A stretch of DNA of 35,171 nucleotides, taken from NCBI GenBank assembly GCA_963743595.1, contig CAVURW010000291.1:1-35171 (forward strand). Direction: 5' to 3'. The notes below the pieces were generated by a model, which did not search any database, was not told the origin of the DNA, and saw only the letters and a list, made by a program, of their open reading frames with translations. The first letter of the stretch is position 1. Each line of letters opens with the position of its first letter. Of the stretch, positions 1-7,224 are shown piece after piece. Source of the DNA: CAVURW01 sp963743595 (lineage in GTDB: Bacteria > Verrucomicrobiota > Verrucomicrobiia > Methylacidiphilales > UBA1321). The translations under genes were made by a program, and so were the position numbers.

Positions 1-47
1 CCCAATAGATGGTTGACTCCCAACAGCGAACCGCAGTATGTTGGGGA

Positions 48-232
48 TGCTATTGGTTTCCACCCCCGTGTGGATGAAAAGGGAACCTGGTGAAAATCCA
101 GGGCTGCCCCGCAGCGGTAAGCAGGAACGAAAACTGCGTTGATGCACTGGCCTGTTTCAGGCTGGGAAGCAGCAGTGAGTAGGAGGGTGCGACATTCGCC
201 CATGCCTGCAAGTCCGAAGACCTGCCAATGGT
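48..232 (+). promoter_or_regulatory. Cobalamin (adenosylcobalamin-type) riboswitch
   Basis: The stretch carries the landmarks of the cobalamin riboswitch in order: GGGAA followed by GGTGAAAATCC (about 90-108), the B12-box core GCTGCCCCGCAGCGGTAA (103-121), and the closing AGTCCGAAGACCTGCC (210-225). The ends pair: ATTGG at 52-56 with CCAAT at 225-229, forming P1. The family binds cobalamin and represses downstream genes through transcription or translation control. Here the next reading frame is only a stump of a nitronate monooxygenase, which is not a typical B12-regulated gene, so the switch seems separated from its original target. Confidence 0.93.
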
Positions 233-362
233 GCGCGAGGTTTCGCGGACGATCACGGGTCCCCGAGGGGCGGACTGGTGGAATAGGCACAGAGGCATCA
301 CGCTTCGGTGTCATGCGTCCAGTGGTGTCTAGCCCCTTGTTGTTCTGATAGCAAGGAGCTGA

Positions 363-590
363 ATGGTCGCCGAAAGAAGCACCTCCACCCACAATTGCAG
401 TTCCCGTATTTCTGAGGAAAGGCGCAGGCTTCCGCTTATCATTCAAGGCGGCTTGGGCGTAGCTGTGTCCAACTGGCGTCTTGCCCGTGCGGTATCCGCG
501 CTGGGACAACTGGGGGTTGTCTCCGGCACAGCCATTGACCAAGTTGTGGTCCGGCGTTCTCAATGCGCTGAGACTTACACCAATCGATGA
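363..590 (+). pseudogene. Truncated nitronate monooxygenase (N-terminal fragment)
   Basis: The frame opens with ATG eight bases after an AAGGAG-like ribosome site and encodes 75 residues. Residues 24-66 (PLIIQGGLGVAVSNWRLARA, then GQLGVVSGTAIDQVVVRR) match the start of the nitronate monooxygenase / 2-nitropropane dioxygenase TIM barrel, where this region contributes to the FMN site. Family members are about 320-600 residues, so more than three quarters is missing. Similarity ends at about position 566, after which eight unrelated residues lead to a stop. The fragment lies downstream of the cobalamin riboswitch. I infer a rearrangement that joined this 5' end to the tail of the neighbouring minus-strand gene cluster. 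Confidence 0.7.
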
Positions 591-705
591 GCCGCTGTAG
601 GTTCTGTTCCCGAGTCAAACCATTGATGACGATAGAGATCACAACCAAGGGCAGGACCAGCGCCAGAACAGCAAGGGCGCTCATATCGTTTGTGGGCGAA
701 TTCAC
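439..705 (-). pseudogene. Small membrane-protein frame coupled to the sensor kinase, probably truncated
   Basis: A GTG codon at 705-703 overlaps the kinase stop (GTGA), suggesting translational coupling; an ATG seven codons on is an alternative start. Residues 10-29 (LAVLALVLPLVVISIVING) form one hydrophobic segment followed by a basic, soluble stretch. The first ~46 codons look like coding sequence. From about position 566 downwards the frame runs antisense to the nitronate monooxygenase fragment, so the remaining ~42 residues are probably not native. I read this as the 5' end of an unknown membrane-protein gene cut by the same junction that truncated the fragment on the other strand. Function unknown. 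Confidence 0.35.
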
Positions 706-2042
706 TCTTTGCTCGGTATAGGCGGGTCGTCGTGGTGATGGGTTTCGATCGGCAGGCGCAGGATAATCGTTGTGCCTTTACCGACTTCACTCCGAGCATC
801 GACGCTGCCATTGTGGATTTGCATGATGTGTTTCACGATCGAGAGACCGAGTCCCGTGCCGCCGGAAGCACGGCTGCGACCGCGATCGACCCGGTAGAAC
901 CGCTCGAAGATGTGCGCCAAGTCGCCCGCTGGAATGCCGATGCCTCGGTCGGCTACGGTTATCTCCATTTGATGATCCGGCAACACCGATGCGCCAATGG
1001 TGATTTCACGCGGCGCATTTGAGTAGGCGACTGCGTTTTCCATCAAATTCAAGAGCACCTGCGCGAATTTCGTCGTGTCGATTTCCAAGCTCGGAAGATC
1101 GTCCGGAACGGCGAAATGGATTTGCGCGGGAGCAGCGGCGAAACGCTGTTCCCAATCAGCCACGAGTTGGCGAATGAATGCGGAGAGCCGCACGCTGGTC
1201 AGGTGCAGATCGGCTTGTTTCGATTCGAGGCGCGTCAGCGTCAGCAGATCTTCCACGAGCGCGTTCAGGCGGTTGGAGTGGCGCTGCATGGTCTCTAAAA
1301 TTCGATGAATTTTATCGTGTTCCAGGTGCGGCTGTTCCAGCAGCGTCTCCAGATAACCGCGAAAAATGGAGAGGGGAGTGCGCAGTTCATGTGAGACATT
1401 CGCGACGAATTCCTGGCGAACCGATTCAAGCTGTTTGATACGGCTGATATCGTGGAAAACGGCCACGGCACCATCGATTTTCCCATCCGATGTCCGGATC
1501 GGGACGGCGCTCATTTCAAAGCATTGCAGGCTGGATGCGGCTGCCTCTTGATCCAGAGTCACCTCGCGACGCAGGGCCGTTCCGGTGGAGATGGCTTCCG
1601 TGAGAATCACTTCCACAGACGATTGGCGAAGTGCGTCGGAGGTGGTGCGTTGGACGGGATTTCCCCGGATCGAAAAGAGGGCGACCAGTTCGCGATTCAC
1701 CAGCTGAATCGTGTGGTTTCTATCGACCACCATGACGCCTTCGAACATATTTTCCAGTAGGACATTGAGATTGAATTCTTCGTCCCGGCGCATCTGTTTC
1801 AGGTCGCTGACCCGCATCGAAATCGATGCCAAATGCTGGGCCACTTCTTCCAGCGCTTCATCACCGTGGACTGCGAAACTCTCAGGAATCTCGTCGTGAG
1901 CCATTTTGCGCGTGAGCCGGTTTAGTTCTAGAGCGGGGCGCTGATAACGCTGCCGAGTCATTTGAAGGCAAACGAGCGTTGCGCTGACCGCCCCGATGGC
2001 AAGGCCAAGTAAACCGTAAAGATTCTTTGTGGAATTGGGCAT
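702..2042 (-). CDS. PhoR-like sensor histidine kinase
   Basis: A 446-residue membrane sensor kinase that would autophosphorylate and pass phosphate to a response regulator. It has an N-terminal hydrophobic segment (about residues 8-25), a HAMP-like linker, a PAS domain (about 85-200, with VLLENMFEGVMVVDR and AVAVFHDISRIKQLE), the HisKA phosphoacceptor box FVANVSHELRTPLS with the histidine near residue 218, and a complete ATPase domain: N-box LNLMENAV, G1 DRGIGIP, F-box FERFYRVD, G2 GGTGLGLSIVKHI. Length and layout fit the PhoR family, which controls phosphate starvation responses, but the ligand cannot be read from sequence. No response regulator is adjacent, so it is an orphan within this window. 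An AAGG sits eight bases before the start. The stop overlaps the next minus-strand frame. Confidence 0.93.
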   Translation of the reverse strand: MPNSTKNLYGLLGLAIGAVSATLVCLQMTRQRYQRPALELNRLTRKMAHDEIPESFAVHGDEALEEVAQHLASISMRVSDLKQMRRDEEFNLNVLLENMFEGVMVVDRNHTIQLVNRELVALFSIRGNPVQRTTSDALRQSSVEVILTEAISTGTALRREVTLDQEAAASSLQCFEMSAVPIRTSDGKIDGAVAVFHDISRIKQLESVRQEFVANVSHELRTPLSIFRGYLETLLEQPHLEHDKIHRILETMQRHSNRLNALVEDLLTLTRLESKQADLHLTSVRLSAFIRQLVADWEQRFAAAPAQIHFAVPDDLPSLEIDTTKFAQVLLNLMENAVAYSNAPREITIGASVLPDHQMEITVADRGIGIPAGDLAHIFERFYRVDRGRSRASGGTGLGLSIVKHIMQIHNGSVDARSEVGKGTTIILRLPIETHHHDDPPIPSKE

Positions 2043-2133
2043 GGAAATACCTTAGAGCGGCTCATGAAGAAGAGGGGAGGATTTTCTTTAGAATGAGCTG
2101 TAAAATCGCAAGACTTGTAATGGCAGGAATTGT

Positions 2134-3138
2134 ATGTCCCAATTGCAAACGGATACGACAATGGCGAAGGGGAATTACACTCAATGCGTGGTGGTTTTGT
2201 TTAGTGATAACGTAGCTCTCCATGACCTGTTATCGCTACTGACCGAATACAGTGTGGTGGGTGAACTGCCGGAAATTGCTGATTGGGAATTTAGCGGGCC
2301 GAGCCTGACCGTGGCTTACCAGCCTGACGTGAATGGCTACGTGAGTGTGGATGTGGTGAACCGACCGTGGCCCGACGGCATGGGTGATCCTAATGATGAG
2401 GCGACGCTTTTCAGTGCGTGGAGCATGGGTTATTTCGGTCCGTTTACGTCTCCAGAAAGCCTCTACCGCGCGAGCCAGCAATCGCGGTTGTGGCCAAAAG
2501 CCGCAGAAGTCGCCACGAGACATCGCGCGTTCGTGCGCGTGCGGATGAGCTACGTTCTTGGAGCAAGTGCTGATGCAAAAATGTTTCCCGATAATTACGA
2601 ATCGTGGCCGGAGCTCGATTTCGTGACGTATCTGGCCGCGACGCTGCTGAGTCACCCACTGGCTCTCTGTTATTTCAATCCGAACGGCGAGGTCTTATTG
2701 GATCGCAACGAGATCATCGACGAGCTGACCTATTGCCGGGGAAACGCGCTCCCTGCTCTGCGAATCTGGACAAACGTGCGTATGTTCAAGCATAGCGATA
2801 CGTGGCTGGTGATGGATAGCGTGGGTGGAGCCCAGCTCGATATACTCGATCTTGAAGCAGTCTTTCCGACGAATCGTTTCGATCCCAATGACGTGGCGCG
2901 TTGGCTGAGAAATGCAGCCGTCTACCAGATGCAAGGTGGAGAACGCGTCGGGCCGTTCCAGGACGAGCCGGTGATCCGGGATGGCGACTGGGTGGATGGG
3001 CCGGGAGAGGTGCGGTGGCAAGCGCGGCGTTTTCGGCAGAGCATGGCCTACCCGCCCCGACAAGTGGTCCGGCTATTTCCGGAAGGTACGGAGGCAATTC
3101 CGGAGGAATTTCTTGTCGAACAGGAGACCAGCGTATGA
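2134..3138 (+). CDS. DUF4261-like protein, first of a tandem pair
   Basis: A 334-residue soluble protein without signal peptide. It is clearly paralogous to the next gene along its full length: shared blocks include ADWEFSGPSLTVAY, NGYVSVDVVNRPWPDGMG, LCYFNPNGEVLLD and, near the C-terminus, a DGD motif (VIRDGDWVDGPG). The C-terminal DGD block and size recall DUF4261 proteins, a family of unknown function often encoded as several copies; this assignment is from memory and is moderate. The start at 2134 follows AGGAA; the ATG at 2161 aligns better with the paralogue start and is the alternative. The stop overlaps the next start (ATGA), so the two are co-transcribed and translationally coupled. 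Confidence 0.8.
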   Translation: MSQLQTDTTMAKGNYTQCVVVLFSDNVALHDLLSLLTEYSVVGELPEIADWEFSGPSLTVAYQPDVNGYVSVDVVNRPWPDGMGDPNDEATLFSAWSMGYFGPFTSPESLYRASQQSRLWPKAAEVATRHRAFVRVRMSYVLGASADAKMFPDNYESWPELDFVTYLAATLLSHPLALCYFNPNGEVLLDRNEIIDELTYCRGNALPALRIWTNVRMFKHSDTWLVMDSVGGAQLDILDLEAVFPTNRFDPNDVARWLRNAAVYQMQGGERVGPFQDEPVIRDGDWVDGPGEVRWQARRFRQSMAYPPRQVVRLFPEGTEAIPEEFLVEQETSV

Positions 3139-4118
3139 AGGGGAATTTCACGCAATGCGCTGTGGTCTTGTTTGGCGATACGGTGGCATTCGAATCAATC
3201 GAGCCATTCCTCACGGAATTCGATCTGGTTGGCGAAGTTCGGGACAGCAAGGATTGGGAGTTCAGCGGTCCGAGCCTCACAGTCGCCTACAAGCCAGAAA
3301 TCAATGGCTACGTCAGCGTGGATGTGGTCAATCAGCCTTGGCCGGACGGCATGGGAAATGTCCGGGACGAGAAAACCTTATTCGGTGCGTGGACTCTAGG
3401 TTTCTTTGGACCGTTTGCGTATCCAAACGGACTGCTCCGCGCAACGCAGCAATCGCGACTCTGGACGCAAGCGGCTGAGATTGTGCCGCAACACCGGGCG
3501 TTCGCGCGTGTGCGGATGAGCTACGTCTTCGGAGGCGCTCCGGAGACAAAGATTTTTCCGGAGAATTACGAGTCATTGCCGGAACTCGATTTTGTAACGG
3601 ACCTAGCCGCGACCTTACTCAACCACCCGAAAGCGCTCTGCTATTTCAACCCGAACGGCGAGGTTTTACTGGATAAAACGCAGCTGGCCGCCGAGATGGC
3701 CTTTTGTCACGAGAAAGACCCGCCAGCGACGCGTGCTTGGACAAATGTGCGCATGTTTAAATATAGTGAGAGCTGGCTGCTGATGGATTGTGTGGGGAGC
3801 GGCCAGCTGGATCTTCTGGACTTGGAAGCGGTATTTCCCGCCGATCAATTCGATGCGACGAAAGTGGCGAAGTGGCTGAGAGACGTGACGATTTATCAAT
3901 TTCAAAAAGGGGAACGTGTGGGATGTCTCCAAGATCAACCGGTTATTAAGGATGGCGACACGATGGAAGGGCCGGGTGGGACGCGGTGGCAGGGGAAGCG
4001 TTTTCGTCGGAGCATCGCAGAACCGCCTCGTGAGGTCATACGTCTCCTGCCGTGCGAGTTGCCAGGGGTTCCGCCAGAATTGCTCATCGAAACAGAGAGT
4101 CCGCAGACGAACAAATGA
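3135..4118 (+). CDS. DUF4261-like protein, second of a tandem pair
   Basis: A 327-residue protein whose ATG overlaps the preceding stop. The frame is open further upstream (to 2901), but that part is a shadow of the first paralogue. The start at 3135 gives MKGNFTQCAVVLFGD, matching KGNYTQCVVVLFSD of the first copy. The two share most residues, including DWEFSGPSLTVAY, the ELDFVT..LAATLL.HP block and the C-terminal VIKDGDTMEGPGG. A tandem duplication followed by divergence is the simplest history. Such proteins have been found near secretion and immunity genes in other genomes, but nothing in this neighbourhood fixes a role. Function unknown. Confidence 0.82.
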   Translation: MKGNFTQCAVVLFGDTVAFESIEPFLTEFDLVGEVRDSKDWEFSGPSLTVAYKPEINGYVSVDVVNQPWPDGMGNVRDEKTLFGAWTLGFFGPFAYPNGLLRATQQSRLWTQAAEIVPQHRAFARVRMSYVFGGAPETKIFPENYESLPELDFVTDLAATLLNHPKALCYFNPNGEVLLDKTQLAAEMAFCHEKDPPATRAWTNVRMFKYSESWLLMDCVGSGQLDLLDLEAVFPADQFDATKVAKWLRDVTIYQFQKGERVGCLQDQPVIKDGDTMEGPGGTRWQGKRFRRSIAEPPREVIRLLPCELPGVPPELLIETESPQTNK

Positions 4119-4155
4119 AGTTGCCGCGACTGCGCTTTGTCGCGAAGCTCGTTGC

Positions 4156-5016
4156 ATGACGCAACTCTTCGTTTTGATCCTTCTGCTGACCGTGAGTTTC
4201 GGCTCCATTCGCGCCCAAGATGACTCGCCAGGTGTCGATCCAAACTCGTCGATCGGGTTGCTGGATATTCCCGCAGGCACCGGCCAAGTGGTGAGTTGTC
4301 CACGGTCTTTTCATACGCCCAAGCACCAGCTGAACGGCTTTATCAATTACCAGTTCGATCACAATAAAGAGAAGTTTTACATCTACGTGCCGACCGGCTT
4401 TTTGCCCAGCGAGGCACAGACTTACGGCGTGGTGGTCTTCATGAACGCTGGGCCGGGCGATTCCGGCATGCCAAACGGCTGGCAAGCGGTTCTCGATAAG
4501 CGGAAGCTCTTCTTGATCGCGCCATCTAACGTCGGAAATTCGGAACCGCTGAGCCGTCGACTGGGCCTGGGTGTGATTTCTGCCGAAGTGGTTTACCAAT
4601 ACTTCGGGATCAACACGCACCGGATCTATTCTGCAGGTATTTCCGGCGGTGCGCGCATGGCCGGTATGCTGGGCTTCTATCACCCGGAAATTTTCATCGG
4701 GACGATCCAAAGTTGCGGGGCCGATTTCTATAAGACGGTGCCTCGAGTGGCCGTTACGGACGACGATTTAAAGAAGCATTCTGAGGCCTACGGACTCTGT
4801 GATGTTTCGGATACGGCGACTCCGAAACGCGCCGTGAAATTCGTGCTGATCACGGGTCCGGGCGATTTTCGTCACAATTTCATTTTGGATATCTACAATG
4901 GCGGATTTCAGCAAGAAGGATTCAACGTCCTCTTATTGGATGTACCGGGCATGGGTCATCAAATCTGTTCCGGAGAGACCCTGGAACAGGCGCTGCATTA
5001 TATCGAGGGGGAGTGA
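4156..5016 (+). CDS. Secreted esterase / PHB-depolymerase-like alpha/beta hydrolase
   Basis: The start at 4156 gives a clear signal peptide (MTQLFVLILLLTVSFGSIRA followed by QDD); the longer frame from 3916 only extends into the preceding gene. The mature part has the alpha/beta hydrolase layout: a strand plus oxyanion region (VVVFMNAGPGDSG), a nucleophile elbow AGISGGARM with the serine in GxSGG, an acidic residue region near ITGPGDFRHNF, and a late histidine in GMGHQ. This resembles the LpqC/polyhydroxybutyrate depolymerase branch, which hydrolyses polyester or carbohydrate esters outside the cytoplasm. The 286-residue length is normal for that branch. It lies 37 bases after the paralogue pair and may be co-transcribed. 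The substrate cannot be inferred. Confidence 0.75.
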   Translation: MTQLFVLILLLTVSFGSIRAQDDSPGVDPNSSIGLLDIPAGTGQVVSCPRSFHTPKHQLNGFINYQFDHNKEKFYIYVPTGFLPSEAQTYGVVVFMNAGPGDSGMPNGWQAVLDKRKLFLIAPSNVGNSEPLSRRLGLGVISAEVVYQYFGINTHRIYSAGISGGARMAGMLGFYHPEIFIGTIQSCGADFYKTVPRVAVTDDDLKKHSEAYGLCDVSDTATPKRAVKFVLITGPGDFRHNFILDIYNGGFQQEGFNVLLLDVPGMGHQICSGETLEQALHYIEGE

Positions 5017-5170
5017 GCAGTTGTCTCTCCTGCGCCCGTCGATTGGAATAGTTCCTGAGTTCCTCAGGAACACCCACGATTTCAAAATCGGTAACATTCC
5101 GCTTTCCATCCCGGATGAGTTCTATTACGTAACCCACCTCGTTCTGATTCACTCGTTCCCCTTTAAACCA
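5017..5170 (-). pseudogene. Remnant of a TrwC/MobF-type conjugative relaxase (tentative)
   Basis: On the minus strand a short frame reads NEVGYVIELIRDGKRNVT and then DFEIVGVPEELRNYSNRRAQ. The pattern GY-x-E, FEI-x-GVP and S-x-RR resembles the segment of TrwC-type relaxases where GYE, FDIKGVP and FSKRR occur. It is limited by a stop upstream (near 5173) and loses similarity at about 5017, so only about 45 codons remain of a gene normally close to 1000. I infer debris of a mobilisable element. A chance resemblance of a short fragment cannot be excluded. Confidence 0.35.
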
Positions 5171-5185
5171 TTAGCTAAAGCGGTT

Positions 5186-7070
5186 TCACTTTGAGTCGGC
5201 CGGGCTGGATACGATGATATCAGCTGATTGCCCAGGGAGGTCCTTAACTGTGAAGTCTCCTTCGTGAATGCCGAGGTCCTCGTCGGTCCAAAAATTTTTG
5301 AGTCGGCTGCGGCGGTCCAGATGAAAAGTGCGATCGACCGATTGGATCGTCCAATTGAAAAGATAATGATAGTGCAGATCGCCCACATCGGTCTCTCCCA
5401 CTTCATATTTGAAGGAATCGAATCGGGCACCTTTGCCGTTTGGAGGGATAAGTTTGCGAAGCATCTCAATTTGTGGCGGTCCTAAATCCTGAACTTTGTC
5501 GCCGTTGATGATCAATCCACCGACAGCACTCACAATCGTCGCTCGGAACTGCCAGAGGTTAGGCGTTATATCCGGCTTACCTGCCAGTTCGACGACGTCC
5601 GGATCATTGACCCAAAGCCGGCCATTCTGCCAGTCACGGTTTAGATTCTCCCGGCCGCTGCTGGAGAAGCAACCCCAGCTCCTTCCAATGTCGTTGCTGG
5701 TGCGCATGGCATTCACCAAGCCCAAGGAGGGCCACATCGGCGCATTGCACCCGAGGATGACCGTGCCCGGTCCAGCGCCGCGGATGATGGCTTCCATACC
5801 CCGCCGATAGGCTTCCACTCGCGTTGCCTTGGGGTCGTAATGGTGACCTCCATGGATTGCGCCCCAATAATTGGCGTCCAACTTGAAATAAGTCATACCC
5901 CATTTCTCGCGCATGAAGCGGAACACATCTTCTAAGTGCTTTTGGGCGCCCGGATTGGTACCGTCGAGCACTCGCCACGGCCCGTTCTTCCAGCCTCCAA
6001 AGCCGATCTTGTCGGAGGACAACGGCGAGCCATCCGGTCCCTGCACAAACCAGTCCGGATTCAGTCAACGTCTTGGAATTCGGCGCAGCGATGAAGGGAG
6101 CGACCCATATTGCAGGTGAAAATCCCTTAGCTCGGATGGCATCGACAGTCGCCTGCATATCGCCAAACTGCGGGTGAACGTCGAGAAGATCTCCTTCCAA
6201 TTGATAGCCCTCGTCGATTTGAATGTATTTCAGTTGAGGCAAGACGGAAGCAAAACGGTCAACCGTTTCCGTAATCACCTTTTGGTTGCCCGCCGCGCCG
6301 ACGCCGTAATAGGTGCACCAACCGGAGCGGTCGGCAAGAGGCGGCTGGCCAAGTGGTGGATGATTTAGGCAGATTTCCGTTGCCAGCCGGTCGAGGAGGT
6401 CATTCCGGTCCGGCCCGGAGACCGCCAGAAAGTCCTCGAGTTTCCAAGTCTCACCGGGGGCCAACTCAAGTCCTTCAGGATCGACTGAGACTTGCATCCT
6501 CGTGCCATCGAAAGAAAACCGACCGATGAACCGCTTGCAAGAGGTGAATCCCAGGAGCGCCTGGCCGCCTGCACCCAAGTCGAAGGTCATCATTCCATAT
6601 ACGGTGGGCAATCCGTCCGGCTGGGGAATGTGGTAATGGGAGGCATCGCCGCACGGGCCGAAGTAGTTGGGTTTACCCAGGGGGCCGCTCGTCTGGGCCA
6701 ATTTCTGAAATCCTTCGCCATAAATGGGCGTGGCTGGAGGCAGATGATGGGCCGGAAGATCGAAAAGGACGATGTTTCCAAGATGGAGAGAAGTCGTACC
6801 GACATTCGTGATGCTCGAGGAGCAAACGTCCCCCTGCCAGCGGCGGTCGACGCGCACACTTGTCCCATCCAAGACCTTACCGCCGGTATCCTCAATCCGT
6901 GCTGGGGCCTGCCGCACTTCTTCAATAAAGGGTCCAGCCGAAGAGATTTCCTGTGCCGAGGCCATGCCCAACACGATTTCGAAGAGAAAAATTACCACTA
7001 AGCCCCTCCGCGCATCTCCCAGTTGTCGAATTACCGCTTTGCAGAGTTGGTTTAGGATGACTTTCAACAT
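5186..7070 (-). pseudogene. Alpha-galactosidase (GH36/GH27-like), split by a frameshift
   Basis: Two minus-strand frames together encode one exported glycosidase of about 620 residues. The first (start 7070) carries a hydrophobic export segment ending MASAQ, a beta-rich N-terminal domain and the first part of the barrel (YIQIDEGYQLEGD, SPAIWVAPFIA). Near 6050-6062 the coding sense jumps to the second frame: after KTLTES the expected PDWFVQGPDG continues one base out of phase. The second part has the nucleophile motif YFKLDANYWG and the acid/base region RTSNDIGRSW. Both catalytic aspartates are therefore present. The family removes terminal alpha-galactose from oligosaccharides. The gene is divergent from the beta-galactosidase. 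Either a young pseudogene or a sequencing error; everything else looks intact, which favours a very recent or artefactual change. Confidence 0.85.
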
Positions 7071-7224
7071 TTCAAATCTGTTTAACTCACCTTTCGAGGA
7101 TTTGTTGCAACTTTTTCGACTTTGCAGGCACTATCCGGCCGCACGGCGCAGCTCACTGTTTGTGGTGGGCACGGATCTGTTCCTACCGCCGCAACTTTCC
7201 TCTGAGTGTTGCGTTTAAACCCGC
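7071..7224. promoter_or_regulatory. Divergent promoter region between the two glycosidase genes
   Basis: These 154 bases separate the starts of the minus-strand alpha-galactosidase and the plus-strand beta-galactosidase. The two promoters must lie here if each gene has its own. I see no unambiguous operator palindrome. The shared region makes joint control of the two galactosidases likely, which is inference from layout only. Confidence 0.4.

Noticed and set aside
702..2042. Complete PhoB-PhoR two-component operon
   Set aside because: No response regulator gene flanks the kinase on either side in this window.
3916..4155. 80-residue N-terminal extension of the esterase-like gene
   Set aside because: It overlaps the preceding gene in another frame and would bury the signal peptide that starts at 4156.
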